From Sphingobium sp. HWE2-09 (GTDB taxonomy: Bacteria; Pseudomonadota; Alphaproteobacteria; Sphingomonadales; Sphingomonadaceae): DNA of 42,414 bases. The position numbers were made by a program, and so were the translations under genes. Location of the stretch: NCBI RefSeq assembly GCF_035989265.1, contig NZ_JAYKZX010000002.1, forward strand, positions 1 to 42,414, read 5' to 3'. Positions within the stretch are counted from its first letter, which is position 1, and every line of letters begins with the position of its first letter. Below, piece after piece: positions 33,327 through 41,309 of the stretch. A model generated the notes under the pieces. It saw nothing but the letters and a program-made list of their open reading frames with translations, made no database searches and was not told where the DNA came from.

Positions 33327-33417
33327 GCCCGGCGCGAAGGCCGGGCATCCGTTGGAGTAGTGGAGCGACGTCGCCAAACGTCGAACGGGACTAACAACAC
33401 CCCTTCTTCCTACTCCA
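33327..33417 (+). other. Structured leader between the iterons and the 33500 gene
   Basis: A GCCCGGC-6-GCCGGGC hairpin (33327-33346) is followed by a long-range stem, TGGAGTAG (33353-33360) with CTACTCCA (33410-33417), enclosing an inner CGACGT-6-ACGTCG hairpin (33366-33383). The complex lies 80 bp before the ribosome site of the winged-helix replication gene. It could be an attenuator, a control RNA, or an origin structure such as a primosome or leading-strand start; sequence alone cannot decide. Confidence 0.45.
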
Positions 33418-33499
33418 GATCGAACCCGGTTTCAAGGATGCGCGCTTCGCGCCACGCCCTCTTTTTGTCTGGTGACGGTCCTCCGCTGTGGAGGGACGA

Positions 33500-34354
33500 A
33501 TGGGAACACTTGCCTTTGGTGAGGCGATGGCCGGTGCGCTGATATCCGGTCGCTTGGCGCAATCCGCCGGGTCGGCCAAGCGATCGCTCGCGCGCAACAG
33601 CCGTTCGGGCGCCCCGCATCCCACCGGCGCGCCGGTGCTGCGCGACAGTGTCGAAGCGGGTACGTTCGAACATCGCTTCTTCGTCAGCCCGGCCAAGGGA
33701 GAAACCGACCGGCTGCTGCGCGCGGCGCGGCGCATCCTCGACGCTGGCCGGCAGTTGCGGCGCGAAGCGCGCTGCGACGGCCGTATCCTGAGCGCCGCCG
33801 AACAGCGTCTCACCACCCTCACGGCGGCCAGCGTGCGTGTGCTGGAGGAAATCCTGACGCTGTCCCGCCTCAACCGGGGCCGGGTCTTTCCTAGCTATGA
33901 TTATCTCGCCGACGCCACCAGCCTTGGCCGCGCGACCGTCGCGCGGGCGCTGCGCATTCTGGAGGACATAGGCTTTCTCGTGCGCCAGCGCCGTTTCAAG
34001 CGGGTCGAGGGCGATGGCCCCGGCCCCCGCTATGCCCAGACATCGAACGTCTATCGCGCCTTCCTGCCCGACATTGTGCAGCGCTATCTGCCACGCTGGA
34101 TGCGCCCCGCCCCGCCGCCCGACGATGTCGTCCAGCGTGAAGCGGACCGGCAGGAGGAGATGGCGTTGATGCGTGCGACCCTCTGTCCGCTCGAACGCCG
34201 AAAGATTAAGGAAAAAGGCCAGCTCGCCAAGATATTGGCGCGGATCGAAGCGGCGCTCGACGCCCGGCATGATGGTTCTGAACGTGAGTCTCAAAACCAT
34301 CCGCAACCGCTTATAAAGTCCTATATAGATAAGGATTCAACGGTGTTGGCCTAG
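33500..34354 (+). CDS. Winged-helix replication-associated protein
   Basis: A 284-residue basic protein. The centre (about 110-185) is a winged helix: TAASVRVLEEILTLSRL, YDYLADATSLGRATVARAL and an RILEDIGFLVRQRRFKRV wing. The C-terminal third is charged and probably helical. Genes of this kind sit beside repA on many sphingomonad and rhizobial plasmids and are often named replication protein or HTH protein; their exact role is not settled. ATG 33500 follows GGAGGG at ideal spacing, better than GTG 33488. It may help initiation at the iterons upstream or regulate copy number. Confidence 0.75.
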   Translation: MGTLAFGEAMAGALISGRLAQSAGSAKRSLARNSRSGAPHPTGAPVLRDSVEAGTFEHRFFVSPAKGETDRLLRAARRILDAGRQLRREARCDGRILSAAEQRLTTLTAASVRVLEEILTLSRLNRGRVFPSYDYLADATSLGRATVARALRILEDIGFLVRQRRFKRVEGDGPGPRYAQTSNVYRAFLPDIVQRYLPRWMRPAPPPDDVVQREADRQEEMALMRATLCPLERRKIKEKGQLAKILARIEAALDARHDGSERESQNHPQPLIKSYIDKDSTVLA

Positions 34355-34478
34355 TCGGCCAACGCACCGACGCCTGACGGCGCACCCCAAAAGCCCCCTT
34401 CCCGCCTCAACCGCACCGGCAACACAAACCGCGTCGTAGAACGCGCCGCTTCGCGACGCGAATGCTCCCAACGGGAGC
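34345..34478. terminator. Hairpins after the winged-helix gene
   Basis: GTTGGCC-TAGTC-GGCCAAC (34345-34363) has the stop codon of the winged-helix gene in its loop. A second hairpin, GCTCCC-AAC-GGGAGC, is at 34464-34478. Both are short and stable without a T-run; they are likely termination or RNA-stabilising structures. Confidence 0.4.
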
Positions 34479-34576
34479 AAGCGGCTTGGGTCGTGCGATA
34501 TGGATGGAGCAGGGAAAGCCGACTGGGCGGTTATGCGGCTATAGTTTGATATGATGGTCGAGCTATCATTTGGTAT

Positions 34577-34595
34577 CGGATAGCTACTAGATATC
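34577..34595. promoter_or_regulatory. Partition-type repeat CGGATAGCTACT upstream of the 34648 gene
   Basis: CGGATAGCTACT at 34577-34588 is identical to 34974-34985 beside the parAB operon and is followed by AGATATC. A related GAGCTATC lies at 34559-34566. It may be one of several binding sites for the plasmid's partition or RHH protein. Confidence 0.45.
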
Positions 34596-34647
34596 TTATG
34601 CCATAATAATCTTGACCCATGGCCGTCTTGGCGCGAGCATCCGCACC

Positions 34648-34962
34648 ATGACTTTCATCGAAAATGCCGCCCGCAGCCTTTGCCGCATCCATGGTGACAG
34701 CGAAGACGACAGGGCCACCGGCGCGCCACGCTGGATGGCTTATCTGCCCCATGTCCTGGCGGTGATCGAGGCGTTGCATGACCCCAACGACGCCATGCGG
34801 GAAGCCGGATCGGAAATCATCCGCCATGTCGGCGAAGACGAATCCGACATCGGCCATCAAAGCGACGCCGGCAATGTCTGGCGCTTCATGATGGATGCGC
34901 TGCATCAGGATGCGCGGCAAATCCAGGCCGAAACGGCCGACATCATGCGCGTCGGCGAATAG
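34648..34962 (+). CDS. Small hypothetical protein, 104 residues
   Basis: A 104-residue acidic, mostly helical protein (MTFIENAARSLCRIHG at the start, APRWMAYLPHVLAVIEAL in the middle, WRFMMDALHQDARQIQ near the end). There is no signal peptide, membrane segment or known motif. ATG 34648 is the first ATG of the frame, but its ribosome site is poor; a TTG at 34612 is an alternative. It is convergent with the parAB operon in the plasmid backbone and may be a maintenance accessory gene. Function unknown. Confidence 0.55.
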   Translation: MTFIENAARSLCRIHGDSEDDRATGAPRWMAYLPHVLAVIEALHDPNDAMREAGSEIIRHVGEDESDIGHQSDAGNVWRFMMDALHQDARQIQAETADIMRVGE

Positions 34963-34970
34963 CATCGGGA

Positions 34971-35001
34971 TACCGGATAGCTACTCGATAGCTATCTGGT
35001 A
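34971..35001. promoter_or_regulatory. Inverted repeat next to the parA operon (candidate partition site)
   Basis: TACCGGATAGCTA and TAGCTATCTGGTA, complementary except one base, around CTCGA. The 16-mer CGATAGCTATCTGGTA (34986-35001) occurs identically at 36088-36103 on the other side of parAB. It lies between convergent stop codons, so a terminator role is possible, but the exact second copy favours a protein-binding (parS or operator) site. Confidence 0.55.
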
Positions 35002-35003
35002 CT

Positions 35004-35354
35004 TCATGTCTTGCGCTGTTGTTCCAATGCGGCCAACGCCTGGTCCAGCACCGCGCCCAGCGGCAGGTTCATCGCATCGGCGATCCGGTAGAGTTCGGTA
35101 ATCGTCTCTTCGGTCGCCTTGATATTGATCTGGCGATTGCGCCCGGTCACATGGCGCCGCGGCTGACGGGCAGGGGAGGGGGACGGCGTTTGACCTGTCT
35201 CCTTCGCTGTTGCAGGCGGCGTTGCGCTCGCCGCCTTGCGGCTTGGAAAACCGCTGCTTTCCGCGATTTTCTCGATCGTTTCAGCGGGCACCGGCTTGGC
35301 GGCATGGTCCGATCCGAAATCATCGAGATCGCCGAAGGGATTGGCCCTGCTCAT
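35004..35354 (-). CDS. ParB-like ribbon-helix-helix partition partner
   Basis: A 116-residue protein. The N-terminal 65 residues are Pro/Ala/Ser/Thr-rich and probably disordered, with a basic RQPRRHVTGRNRQ stretch. The C-terminal INIKATEETITELYRIADAMNLPLG segment (about 76-110) looks like a ribbon-helix-helix DNA-binding fold. Small RHH partners of this kind accompany short ParA ATPases in type Ib partition systems. Its start overlaps the parA stop by 4 bp (ATGA). It likely binds the GATAGCTATC repeats that flank the operon, forming the partition complex and repressing the operon. Confidence 0.75.
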   Translation of the reverse strand: MSRANPFGDLDDFGSDHAAKPVPAETIEKIAESSGFPSRKAASATPPATAKETGQTPSPSPARQPRRHVTGRNRQINIKATEETITELYRIADAMNLPLGAVLDQALAALEQQRKT

Positions 35355-36049
35355 CCTGTCACCTCATCCGTTCTGACGGCGTTTTTCCTGTGCGCGCGCA
35401 ATTGCTCGATGACCTCGACGGCGAACTGCTCGGCATTGGCGATCGCCTTGTCCAGGTTGGACACGTCCTTAGGGTCCAGTTCCTCCAGCGTCTGGCGGAA
35501 GGAAAAGATCGCGCGAAAGGCTTCGCGCTCGTGCAGCTGGGTCTTGAACATCGGCACCCCGGCGTCGATCAGCCCGTCCTGGATATGCCCCATGGTCCGC
35601 GTACGGATGATCGGACTGGTACGCGACAGCAGCACGCCATAGGGCACGGCCCTGCCGGTCATCTTTTCATGCTGTTTCAGCACCCGGATCGCCCGGCTCG
35701 CCTGCTCCGCGTCCAGTTGCGATCCCTGCATCGGGATCACGACCAGATCGGCCTGGCTGACCGCCAGCAACACGATCTTGGCGGCCGTCCCCTCCAGGTC
35801 GACGATGACGAAAGGGGTTTGCGCCGCCGCTTCCTCGATCCGGTCGAGGATATTATCCTCATCGACATCGGCGACGATCGACAGATTGTCGGGCAGCTGC
35901 GCGGTCTTGCCCCAGGCCGCGATCGGGTGATTGGGATCGGCGTCGATCACCGATACCCTGGCACCGCGCGCCAATTGGGAGGCGAGGAGAAGGGCGGCGG
36001 TGGTCTTGCCCACGCCCCCCTTGGGACTGATGAAAGCGATGGTCGGCAT
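35351..36049 (-). CDS. parA: ParA-family partition ATPase
   Basis: A 232-residue ParA/MinD-type ATPase with the deviant Walker A PKGGVGKTT (9-17; signature Lys10), VIDADPN as switch region, and FVIVDLEG for Walker B. It lacks an N-terminal DNA-binding domain, so it is the short type Ib class that relies on its small partner for autoregulation. It would position plasmid copies by ATP-dependent binding to the nucleoid. A 13-bp inverted repeat lies 12-48 bp upstream of its start. Confidence 0.94.
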   Translation of the reverse strand: MPTIAFISPKGGVGKTTAALLLASQLARGARVSVIDADPNHPIAAWGKTAQLPDNLSIVADVDEDNILDRIEEAAAQTPFVIVDLEGTAAKIVLLAVSQADLVVIPMQGSQLDAEQASRAIRVLKQHEKMTGRAVPYGVLLSRTSPIIRTRTMGHIQDGLIDAGVPMFKTQLHEREAFRAIFSFRQTLEELDPKDVSNLDKAIANAEQFAVEVIEQLRAHRKNAVRTDEVTG

Positions 36050-36060
36050 GGGCTATCTGT

Positions 36061-36097
36061 ATAGCTATCGGCTAGCGACTGGCAAGCCGATAGCTAT
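36061..36097. promoter_or_regulatory. 13-bp inverted repeat upstream of parA (candidate parS/operator)
   Basis: ATAGCTATCGGCT (36061-36073) and its exact complement AGCCGATAGCTAT (36085-36097), 11 bp apart. The right arm extends into CGATAGCTATCTGGTA, shared with 34986-35001. The position over the parA promoter fits operator and centromere roles. Confidence 0.65.
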
Positions 36098-36179
36098 CTG
36101 GTATCCTTTGGCTACGGTGCACATTGATCGAAGGATTTCCTTTGTCATCCAGGCCAAAGTCGCTATTTGCCACGGTCTC

Positions 36180-37802
36180 ATGCGATCGCAATCGACAGGC
36201 TATTATCTCAGGCGGATCGCCGAAGCCTGGCTGACCATATTGGTTCATGTCGATGCCTTTCGTATCGAACCGCGCGCCTATCTGACCGCGACCAAATGGT
36301 GGATGAAACGCAAGCGGGTGCGCGCCCGCGGCCAGTTCGCGCCGCTATTCAGCCGGTCGCCGCGCGCCTATCGGCTCTGGATGCTACGACGGGAGATACA
36401 GGGCAGGGCGTATAGCCCGCCCGATCCACGCTATCCGATCATCGTCCTGATCGACCTGAACGGCGCCCATGATCCCCGCGATCTGGCCGCCACATGCAAG
36501 AGCGTGGCCGCCGAAAGCCTGCCTGCTCTGCTGATCGGATCTTGCGACACGCCCACGCTGGCCGTTGCGATCGCCCGGATCGACTGGGCCGATCGTCCAT
36601 GGCTGCTGCCTGTCAGGCCCGGCGACAGGATCGCACCCGGCGCGGCGGCGGCTTATCGCGCGGCCATGGGCGATCCGGCGGTGCGGCTCCTCTATGCCGA
36701 TGATGATCTGCTGGTTGGCCGCCGCCGCGTCACGCCTCATTTCAAGCCGGACTGGAACAGTGAATTGTTTCGCCATGGCGACTATCTGTCGGGCGCCTGC
36801 ATCCTGCGCGCGACCCGGTTCGAACTGGTGGCCGTGGCCGATGCGCCGGACTGGACAGAGCGACTGGTTGGACAATTGGCGGGGGAGGGCGCGCCCGTGC
36901 ATGTGCGCGACATGCTGCATCACCGTCGCCACCGCCCTGCGCCAGCCTTACCCGCAAAACCGCTCGATCTGAAAGGCGACCTTCCGCCCATCTCCGTCAT
37001 CGTGCCGACCCGCAATCGCGTGGATCTGCTACGCACCTGCCTTGATGGGGTCGCGGCGGCCGACTATCCTGATGTGGAGGTGATCGTCGTGGACAATGAC
37101 AGCGACGATCCCGATACGCTGACCTATCTCGCTGCGCTCGATCCGGCGCGCTACCGGGTGCTGCGCCATGGCGGCGTCTTCAACTATTCCGCGATCAACA
37201 ACCGGGCGGCGGATGTGGCGCAGGGACGGCTGCTCTGCCTGCTCAACAACGATATCGAAGTGACCGATCCGCACTGGCTCGCCATCCTGGCGACGCAGGC
37301 GTTGCGTCCGGATGTCGGGGCGGTGGGCGCGCGATTGCTTTATCCCGATGGACGCATCCAGCATGCCGGCGTCGTGGTCGGCATCGGCAATGCAGCGGGC
37401 CACGCCCATCGTTTCCTGCGGCCAGAAGGGGAGGGGTATTTCCATCGCCATAGCCTGCCGCAATTCACCAGCGCCGTGACCGCCGCCTGCCTGGTGGTGG
37501 AGCGCCACAAGTTTTTTGCCGTTGGCGGCCTGGACGAACAGCATTTCGCGGTCGCCTTCAACGATGTCGATCTGTGCCTTCGGCTCAATCAATGCGGTTG
37601 GCAGTCTTTCTACGAACCGCGCGCGACACTGATCCATCATGAATCGGTGTCGCGCGGGCTGGACCGTGATCCGATCGGCCTCGCGCGCTTTGCCGGGGAA
37701 CTGGCGGCGCTCAAGCGTCTGTGGCTGACCGACGAATTATATGATCCCTATCATCATCCGCAGTTGAGCCGTGCGAGCGAGCAATTTGCGGTGGCGCTCT
37801 GA
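36180..37802 (+). CDS. Double GT2-type glycosyltransferase (N-terminal half divergent)
   Basis: About 540 residues. The second half (about 269-540) is a complete GT2 domain: ISVIVPTRNRVDLL, VVDNDSDD, the metal motif LNNDIEV, LLYPDGRIQHAGVV and FNDVDLCLRL. The first half keeps the tail end of a similar domain (LYADDDLL, HFKPDWNSELF, YLSGACILRA) but its start (IIVLIDLNGAHDPRDL) has lost the usual VVPxYN motif. It may be a worn donor site or an acceptor module. ATG 36180 is the first plausible start; there is no good ribosome site, and the frame upstream runs into the parA promoter. The next gene starts 3 bp after its stop. Confidence 0.82.
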   Translation: MRSQSTGYYLRRIAEAWLTILVHVDAFRIEPRAYLTATKWWMKRKRVRARGQFAPLFSRSPRAYRLWMLRREIQGRAYSPPDPRYPIIVLIDLNGAHDPRDLAATCKSVAAESLPALLIGSCDTPTLAVAIARIDWADRPWLLPVRPGDRIAPGAAAAYRAAMGDPAVRLLYADDDLLVGRRRVTPHFKPDWNSELFRHGDYLSGACILRATRFELVAVADAPDWTERLVGQLAGEGAPVHVRDMLHHRRHRPAPALPAKPLDLKGDLPPISVIVPTRNRVDLLRTCLDGVAAADYPDVEVIVVDNDSDDPDTLTYLAALDPARYRVLRHGGVFNYSAINNRAADVAQGRLLCLLNNDIEVTDPHWLAILATQALRPDVGAVGARLLYPDGRIQHAGVVVGIGNAAGHAHRFLRPEGEGYFHRHSLPQFTSAVTAACLVVERHKFFAVGGLDEQHFAVAFNDVDLCLRLNQCGWQSFYEPRATLIHHESVSRGLDRDPIGLARFAGELAALKRLWLTDELYDPYHHPQLSRASEQFAVAL

Positions 37803-37804
37803 AC

Positions 37805-38581
37805 ATGGAACATCGCTCATCCCGCCTCGCCCTGCCGCAAGTGACCTTGTGCGCGGTCAGTTCGGTCAATGTCGCCGCCACAATCGTGGCGCTGGAAACG
37901 TCGCTAGCGCAGATCGACGTGGCCGTCTGCAAGCTGTTCACCGACCAGCCTGTCAAACCCGATCATCCCGGCATCACCGTGGTGCCGATCGCGCGCATCG
38001 CTTCCTCGCGCGCCTATTCCGATTTCATGCTGACGCAAATGGTCGATCATATCGACACGACCCACTGCCTCGTCACCCAGTGGGACGGTCATGTGCGGGA
38101 CGCAACATGCTGGCGCCGGGACTTTCTTGATTATGACTATATTGGCGCCAGCTGGCCCCAGTTCACCGACGGGCATGATGTCGGCAATGGCGGCTTTTCC
38201 CTGCGCAGCCGTCGCCTGATGGAACTTTGCCGCGATCCCGCCTTTCGCGCGCATCATCCTGAAGATGTCGCGATCGGGCGGATCAACCGGACCTGGCTGG
38301 AAAGCCGGGGGATGCGCTTTGCCCCGCGCGAACTGGCCGATCTCTTCTCGGCGGAGCGGGCAGGGGACGTGTCGCGCAGCTTCGGCTATCATGGTGCCTG
38401 GCTCATGCCCCGCGCGATCGGCGTGGAGGCATTCTGGGCGCTGTATCGCGGTCTGGACGATCAGGGTACGATCCGGCATGACTTTTCTGCCATTTTGAAG
38501 CAGATCGGCAGGGGGCGAGGATCGATGGGACGGGTCTTGCGCCTGTTTCTGAACCAGATGGCCCATCGGGTCGGACGGTGA
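37805..38581 (+). CDS. DUF5672 family protein (glycosyltransferase-like)
   Basis: A 258-residue protein with the conserved DUF5672 run: THCLVTQWDGHVRDATCW (about 82-99), FLDYDYIGASWP, VGNGGFSLRSRRLM and EDVAIGR, then FAP and FGYHG near the end. The WDG and NGGF pattern is like that of GT-A fold transferases, with a VGNGGF acceptor-side motif. DUF5672 genes are frequent in O-antigen and capsule clusters. It follows the double GT2 gene by 2 bp and probably acts on the same glycan; activity has not been assigned to the family as far as I know. Confidence 0.85.
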   Translation: MEHRSSRLALPQVTLCAVSSVNVAATIVALETSLAQIDVAVCKLFTDQPVKPDHPGITVVPIARIASSRAYSDFMLTQMVDHIDTTHCLVTQWDGHVRDATCWRRDFLDYDYIGASWPQFTDGHDVGNGGFSLRSRRLMELCRDPAFRAHHPEDVAIGRINRTWLESRGMRFAPRELADLFSAERAGDVSRSFGYHGAWLMPRAIGVEAFWALYRGLDDQGTIRHDFSAILKQIGRGRGSMGRVLRLFLNQMAHRVGR

Positions 38582-38625
38582 TCCTTTCTCGCCATATATC
38601 GTCCACCAGATAGGGACCGCCGCGC

Positions 38626-39579
38626 TTGACCAATATCTTTCCTGGCCTGCCTCTGATCGAATCCCCGATCTTTCCAGCGCTCAAGGCGAATTGGGGGCTG
38701 AGCGCAGAAGAAGAGCGGATCGCGACCAGCCTCTATGACAAGGGCTATGCCGTCTTCGATTTCCCTGACATCGCATTGGATGATCGTATCGCCCGCATCC
38801 AGCAGCATCTGGGACCGCGCTATGGCGTCGATTTTTCCGACGCCACCGCGGACAAAAGCTGTGGCGAACGCCGGATCCAGGACGCGTGGATGTTCGATGA
38901 TGATGTGCGCGCCATCGCCGCCAACCAGGCCGTCATCGACCTGCTGGGCAAGCTTTACGGTCGCACCGCCTTTCCCTTCCAAACGCTGAATTTCCCGGTC
39001 GGGACGCAGCAGGAAGCGCATTCGGATTCGGTCCATTTCTCCAGTCTGCCCGAACGTTTCATGTGCGGCGTATGGCTGGCGATGGAAGATGTCGGCCCAG
39101 ATGCGGGACCACTCTTCTATTATCCCGGATCGCATCATTGGCCGATCATGACGAACGCGCTGATCGGACGCCAGGGCTATGGCAGCGCGCTGGAATTGGC
39201 GCAGGATCCCTATGGTCCCGCCTGGCGCGCGCTATGCGATGTCCACGGCGCGCAACCCGAAACCTTCCTCGCGCGCAAGGGGCAGGCTTTGATCTGGTGC
39301 GCGAACCTGCTGCACGGCGGCAGCCATCAGAATAATCCGATGCTGACCCGCTGGTCGCAGGTCACCCATTATTATTTCGACGACTGCATCTATTATACCC
39401 CGGCTTTTTCGGACGAGGCGATCGGCAAACTTGCCATGCGCGATCTGGTCGCCATCAGCGACGGCCAACCGCGGCCCAACCAATATCTGGGGGAGGTGGT
39501 GAAAAACCCGGAAAACGCCGATAGCAAAAGCCCATCCTGGCGCCGTCGGCTGAAAGCCTATGCCAACAAAACACTTTAG
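38626..39579 (+). CDS. Phytanoyl-CoA dioxygenase (PhyH) family protein
   Basis: A 317-residue Fe(II)/2-oxoglutarate oxygenase-like protein. The metal triad can be seen as His132-x-Asp134 (EAHSDSVHF) and a distal His at about 230 (LLHGGSH), with Arg242 as possible 2-oxoglutarate anchor; FYYPGSHHW is the usual loop between them. TTG 38626 is taken as start because AGGGA lies about 9 nt upstream and no ATG occurs before residue 90. PhyH proteins in polysaccharide clusters probably hydroxylate a sugar or lipid; the substrate here is unknown. It lies 44 bp after the DUF5672 gene, likely in one operon with it. Confidence 0.85.
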   Translation: MTNIFPGLPLIESPIFPALKANWGLSAEEERIATSLYDKGYAVFDFPDIALDDRIARIQQHLGPRYGVDFSDATADKSCGERRIQDAWMFDDDVRAIAANQAVIDLLGKLYGRTAFPFQTLNFPVGTQQEAHSDSVHFSSLPERFMCGVWLAMEDVGPDAGPLFYYPGSHHWPIMTNALIGRQGYGSALELAQDPYGPAWRALCDVHGAQPETFLARKGQALIWCANLLHGGSHQNNPMLTRWSQVTHYYFDDCIYYTPAFSDEAIGKLAMRDLVAISDGQPRPNQYLGEVVKNPENADSKSPSWRRRLKAYANKTL

Positions 39580-39760
39580 TCTTCGGCCAATGGGCTGATC
39601 CAGTGGCTGCACATATTTGACCATTGGCGGCGATAGCGGCATTCATGGCAGAGCATCTATCCAGACCTGGCTATAACATATGCGGTGCATAATATATTTG
39701 CAAAAAACGCTTTAAACATCTGTCATAAAATTCGGTATATTCGGAAATTTAGGAAGATAA

Positions 39761-41251
39761 ATGGAAAATAATTCCAAAGTAGGGTGCCACTATTTTTTTG
39801 GTAATTCTCCATTGAACTTTTGGAGTAACTTAGATATAGAAACTATAAAAAATGGTATAAATTACGTAAAATCGTCTGGATTTACATCAATATTCATTTT
39901 AGTACCTTGGGCTGAATTTGTCAGTGACAATAATAACGAAATAGCTGTCCAAAGCTATTGTGCCGAAAATTATCGCGCTATTGTGCAACAATGTTTGTTC
40001 GCGGGTTTGGATATTCATGTTCGCGTCGGCTATCTCTGGGAAGCAAGAGCGGCAGGATCATCGACTTTTAAGCGTTATGGAGATTTATTCTCCAACTCCC
40101 TGCATCAGGCCAGCCTAGCCACGCTGTGCCGTTTCCTTCGTGACGTCGAACATGAAATCGGCGGGAACATCAAATATTTCTTCTCATGGGAAGACGCCTA
40201 TTGGCCCATGTTCTCGCACTGGCGGTCGCGTAGTCTGGAAGACCGGCGCCATCTGGCCGAGGTGACGGGGTTCAAGGCGTTTCTGCGCCTTCAGGGGATA
40301 TGGGTCGATGACAATTCCCTCATTCCGCGTGAAGAAGAACCAAATTTCATAAGTTTTTGCCAATTCTACGACGCCATCATCTTGTCCAATATCCTGAAGA
40401 TCATGCATGGCGAATTAGGTGAAATCGGCATGGAGTATAGAATTGACAGCGATTTCGTAGAAAATGACGGTGCTTATAAAAAGCATTTTCACTGGCCTTT
40501 ATGTCACCCATGGGTGACCCAGAAATATGTCTATTATCACCCGAATGTCTTTGGTTTTTCGGAAAATCAATTGACGGCGGAAGAAAGTCATGAGCGCCTG
40601 AGAGCGGTTTTGCGGACGGCCGCGCCGCGCCTGAACGACAGTGAAAGGCCGCTCGTCCTGGATCAATTCAACTTCATCGATAATACCGAAGTGGGATGGG
40701 CCACTACGGGCAACGAGCAAATCGCCGAATTCATGCGCCTTGCCGCTCAGGAAAGCCGCGATCGCGGGGTGGAAGTGGCTCTATGGACGACGATCGACTG
40801 GCCCCGGGACGTCATATTCAACGGCTCTTTCAAGCTGGGCTTGGAAGGCTGGGCCGCTAGCGGTCCGGATCCAAGAGCGGAATATGCGGATGGCGAAGGC
40901 GTCGTGCTCGATAGCGGTGCGTTCATCGCGCAAAATCCACCTTTATCTTTTCCCAAGGACAAAGGCTTTCACGTGTACGTGGAACTATTCTGCAGAGCAG
41001 ATCAGTCTATATTATCCGTTCAGACAAGTCATGATCATATCGAGAAAATATCTTTGCCGGAAGGATATCATAAGCTCGATCTCAGACTTGAAGTCTATAA
41101 CGAATTCATCAAGCTGGGTTGCGAATCCGGGTCTATATTCATCAAAAATATTAAAATGTACGATCGATATTATTCTCAGGGTGGCCGCATTTCGGAAGAT
41201 GATGAAGGGCCAACATTCGGCTATTTCAAGAAACATTTCCTCGAACAATAA
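39761..41251 (+). CDS. TIM-barrel glycoside hydrolase-like protein with C-terminal beta domain
   Basis: A 496-residue protein of unrecognised family. The first 350 residues have a (beta/alpha)8 look: GFTSIFILVPWAEF, LDIHVRVGYLWEA, IKYFFSWEDAYWP, LVLDQFNF and VEVALWTTIDWPRD each resemble strand ends of clan GH-A enzymes. Glu in SWEDAYWP and an acid near the DQFNF strand are candidate catalytic residues. The C-terminal 130 residues (FNGSFKLGLEGWAASGP onward) look like a carbohydrate-binding jelly roll. No signal peptide is seen, so it may act in the cytoplasm. AGGAAG precedes the ATG at good spacing. The first third is much more AT-rich than all neighbours, which suggests recent acquisition. 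Confidence 0.65.
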   Translation: MENNSKVGCHYFFGNSPLNFWSNLDIETIKNGINYVKSSGFTSIFILVPWAEFVSDNNNEIAVQSYCAENYRAIVQQCLFAGLDIHVRVGYLWEARAAGSSTFKRYGDLFSNSLHQASLATLCRFLRDVEHEIGGNIKYFFSWEDAYWPMFSHWRSRSLEDRRHLAEVTGFKAFLRLQGIWVDDNSLIPREEEPNFISFCQFYDAIILSNILKIMHGELGEIGMEYRIDSDFVENDGAYKKHFHWPLCHPWVTQKYVYYHPNVFGFSENQLTAEESHERLRAVLRTAAPRLNDSERPLVLDQFNFIDNTEVGWATTGNEQIAEFMRLAAQESRDRGVEVALWTTIDWPRDVIFNGSFKLGLEGWAASGPDPRAEYADGEGVVLDSGAFIAQNPPLSFPKDKGFHVYVELFCRADQSILSVQTSHDHIEKISLPEGYHKLDLRLEVYNEFIKLGCESGSIFIKNIKMYDRYYSQGGRISEDDEGPTFGYFKKHFLEQ

Positions 41252-41264
41252 TCTGTTCACCATC

Positions 41265-41300
41265 CATAATGGCAGGCTCCTGGTCGAGCCTGCCATTATG
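41265..41300. terminator. Strong bidirectional hairpin terminator
   Basis: CATAATGGCAGGCTC and its exact complement GAGCCTGCCATTATG, 15-bp arms with a 6-base loop, sit between the convergent 39761 gene and the DUF1501 gene. The outer ends are AT-rich in both directions, fitting a terminator used by both genes. Confidence 0.8.
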
Positions 41301-41309
41301 CGTATAAGC

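Noticed and set aside
35931..36179. N-terminal extension of the double GT2 protein
   Set aside because: The extra 83 codons overlap parA and its palindromic control region on the other strand and show no glycosyltransferase character.
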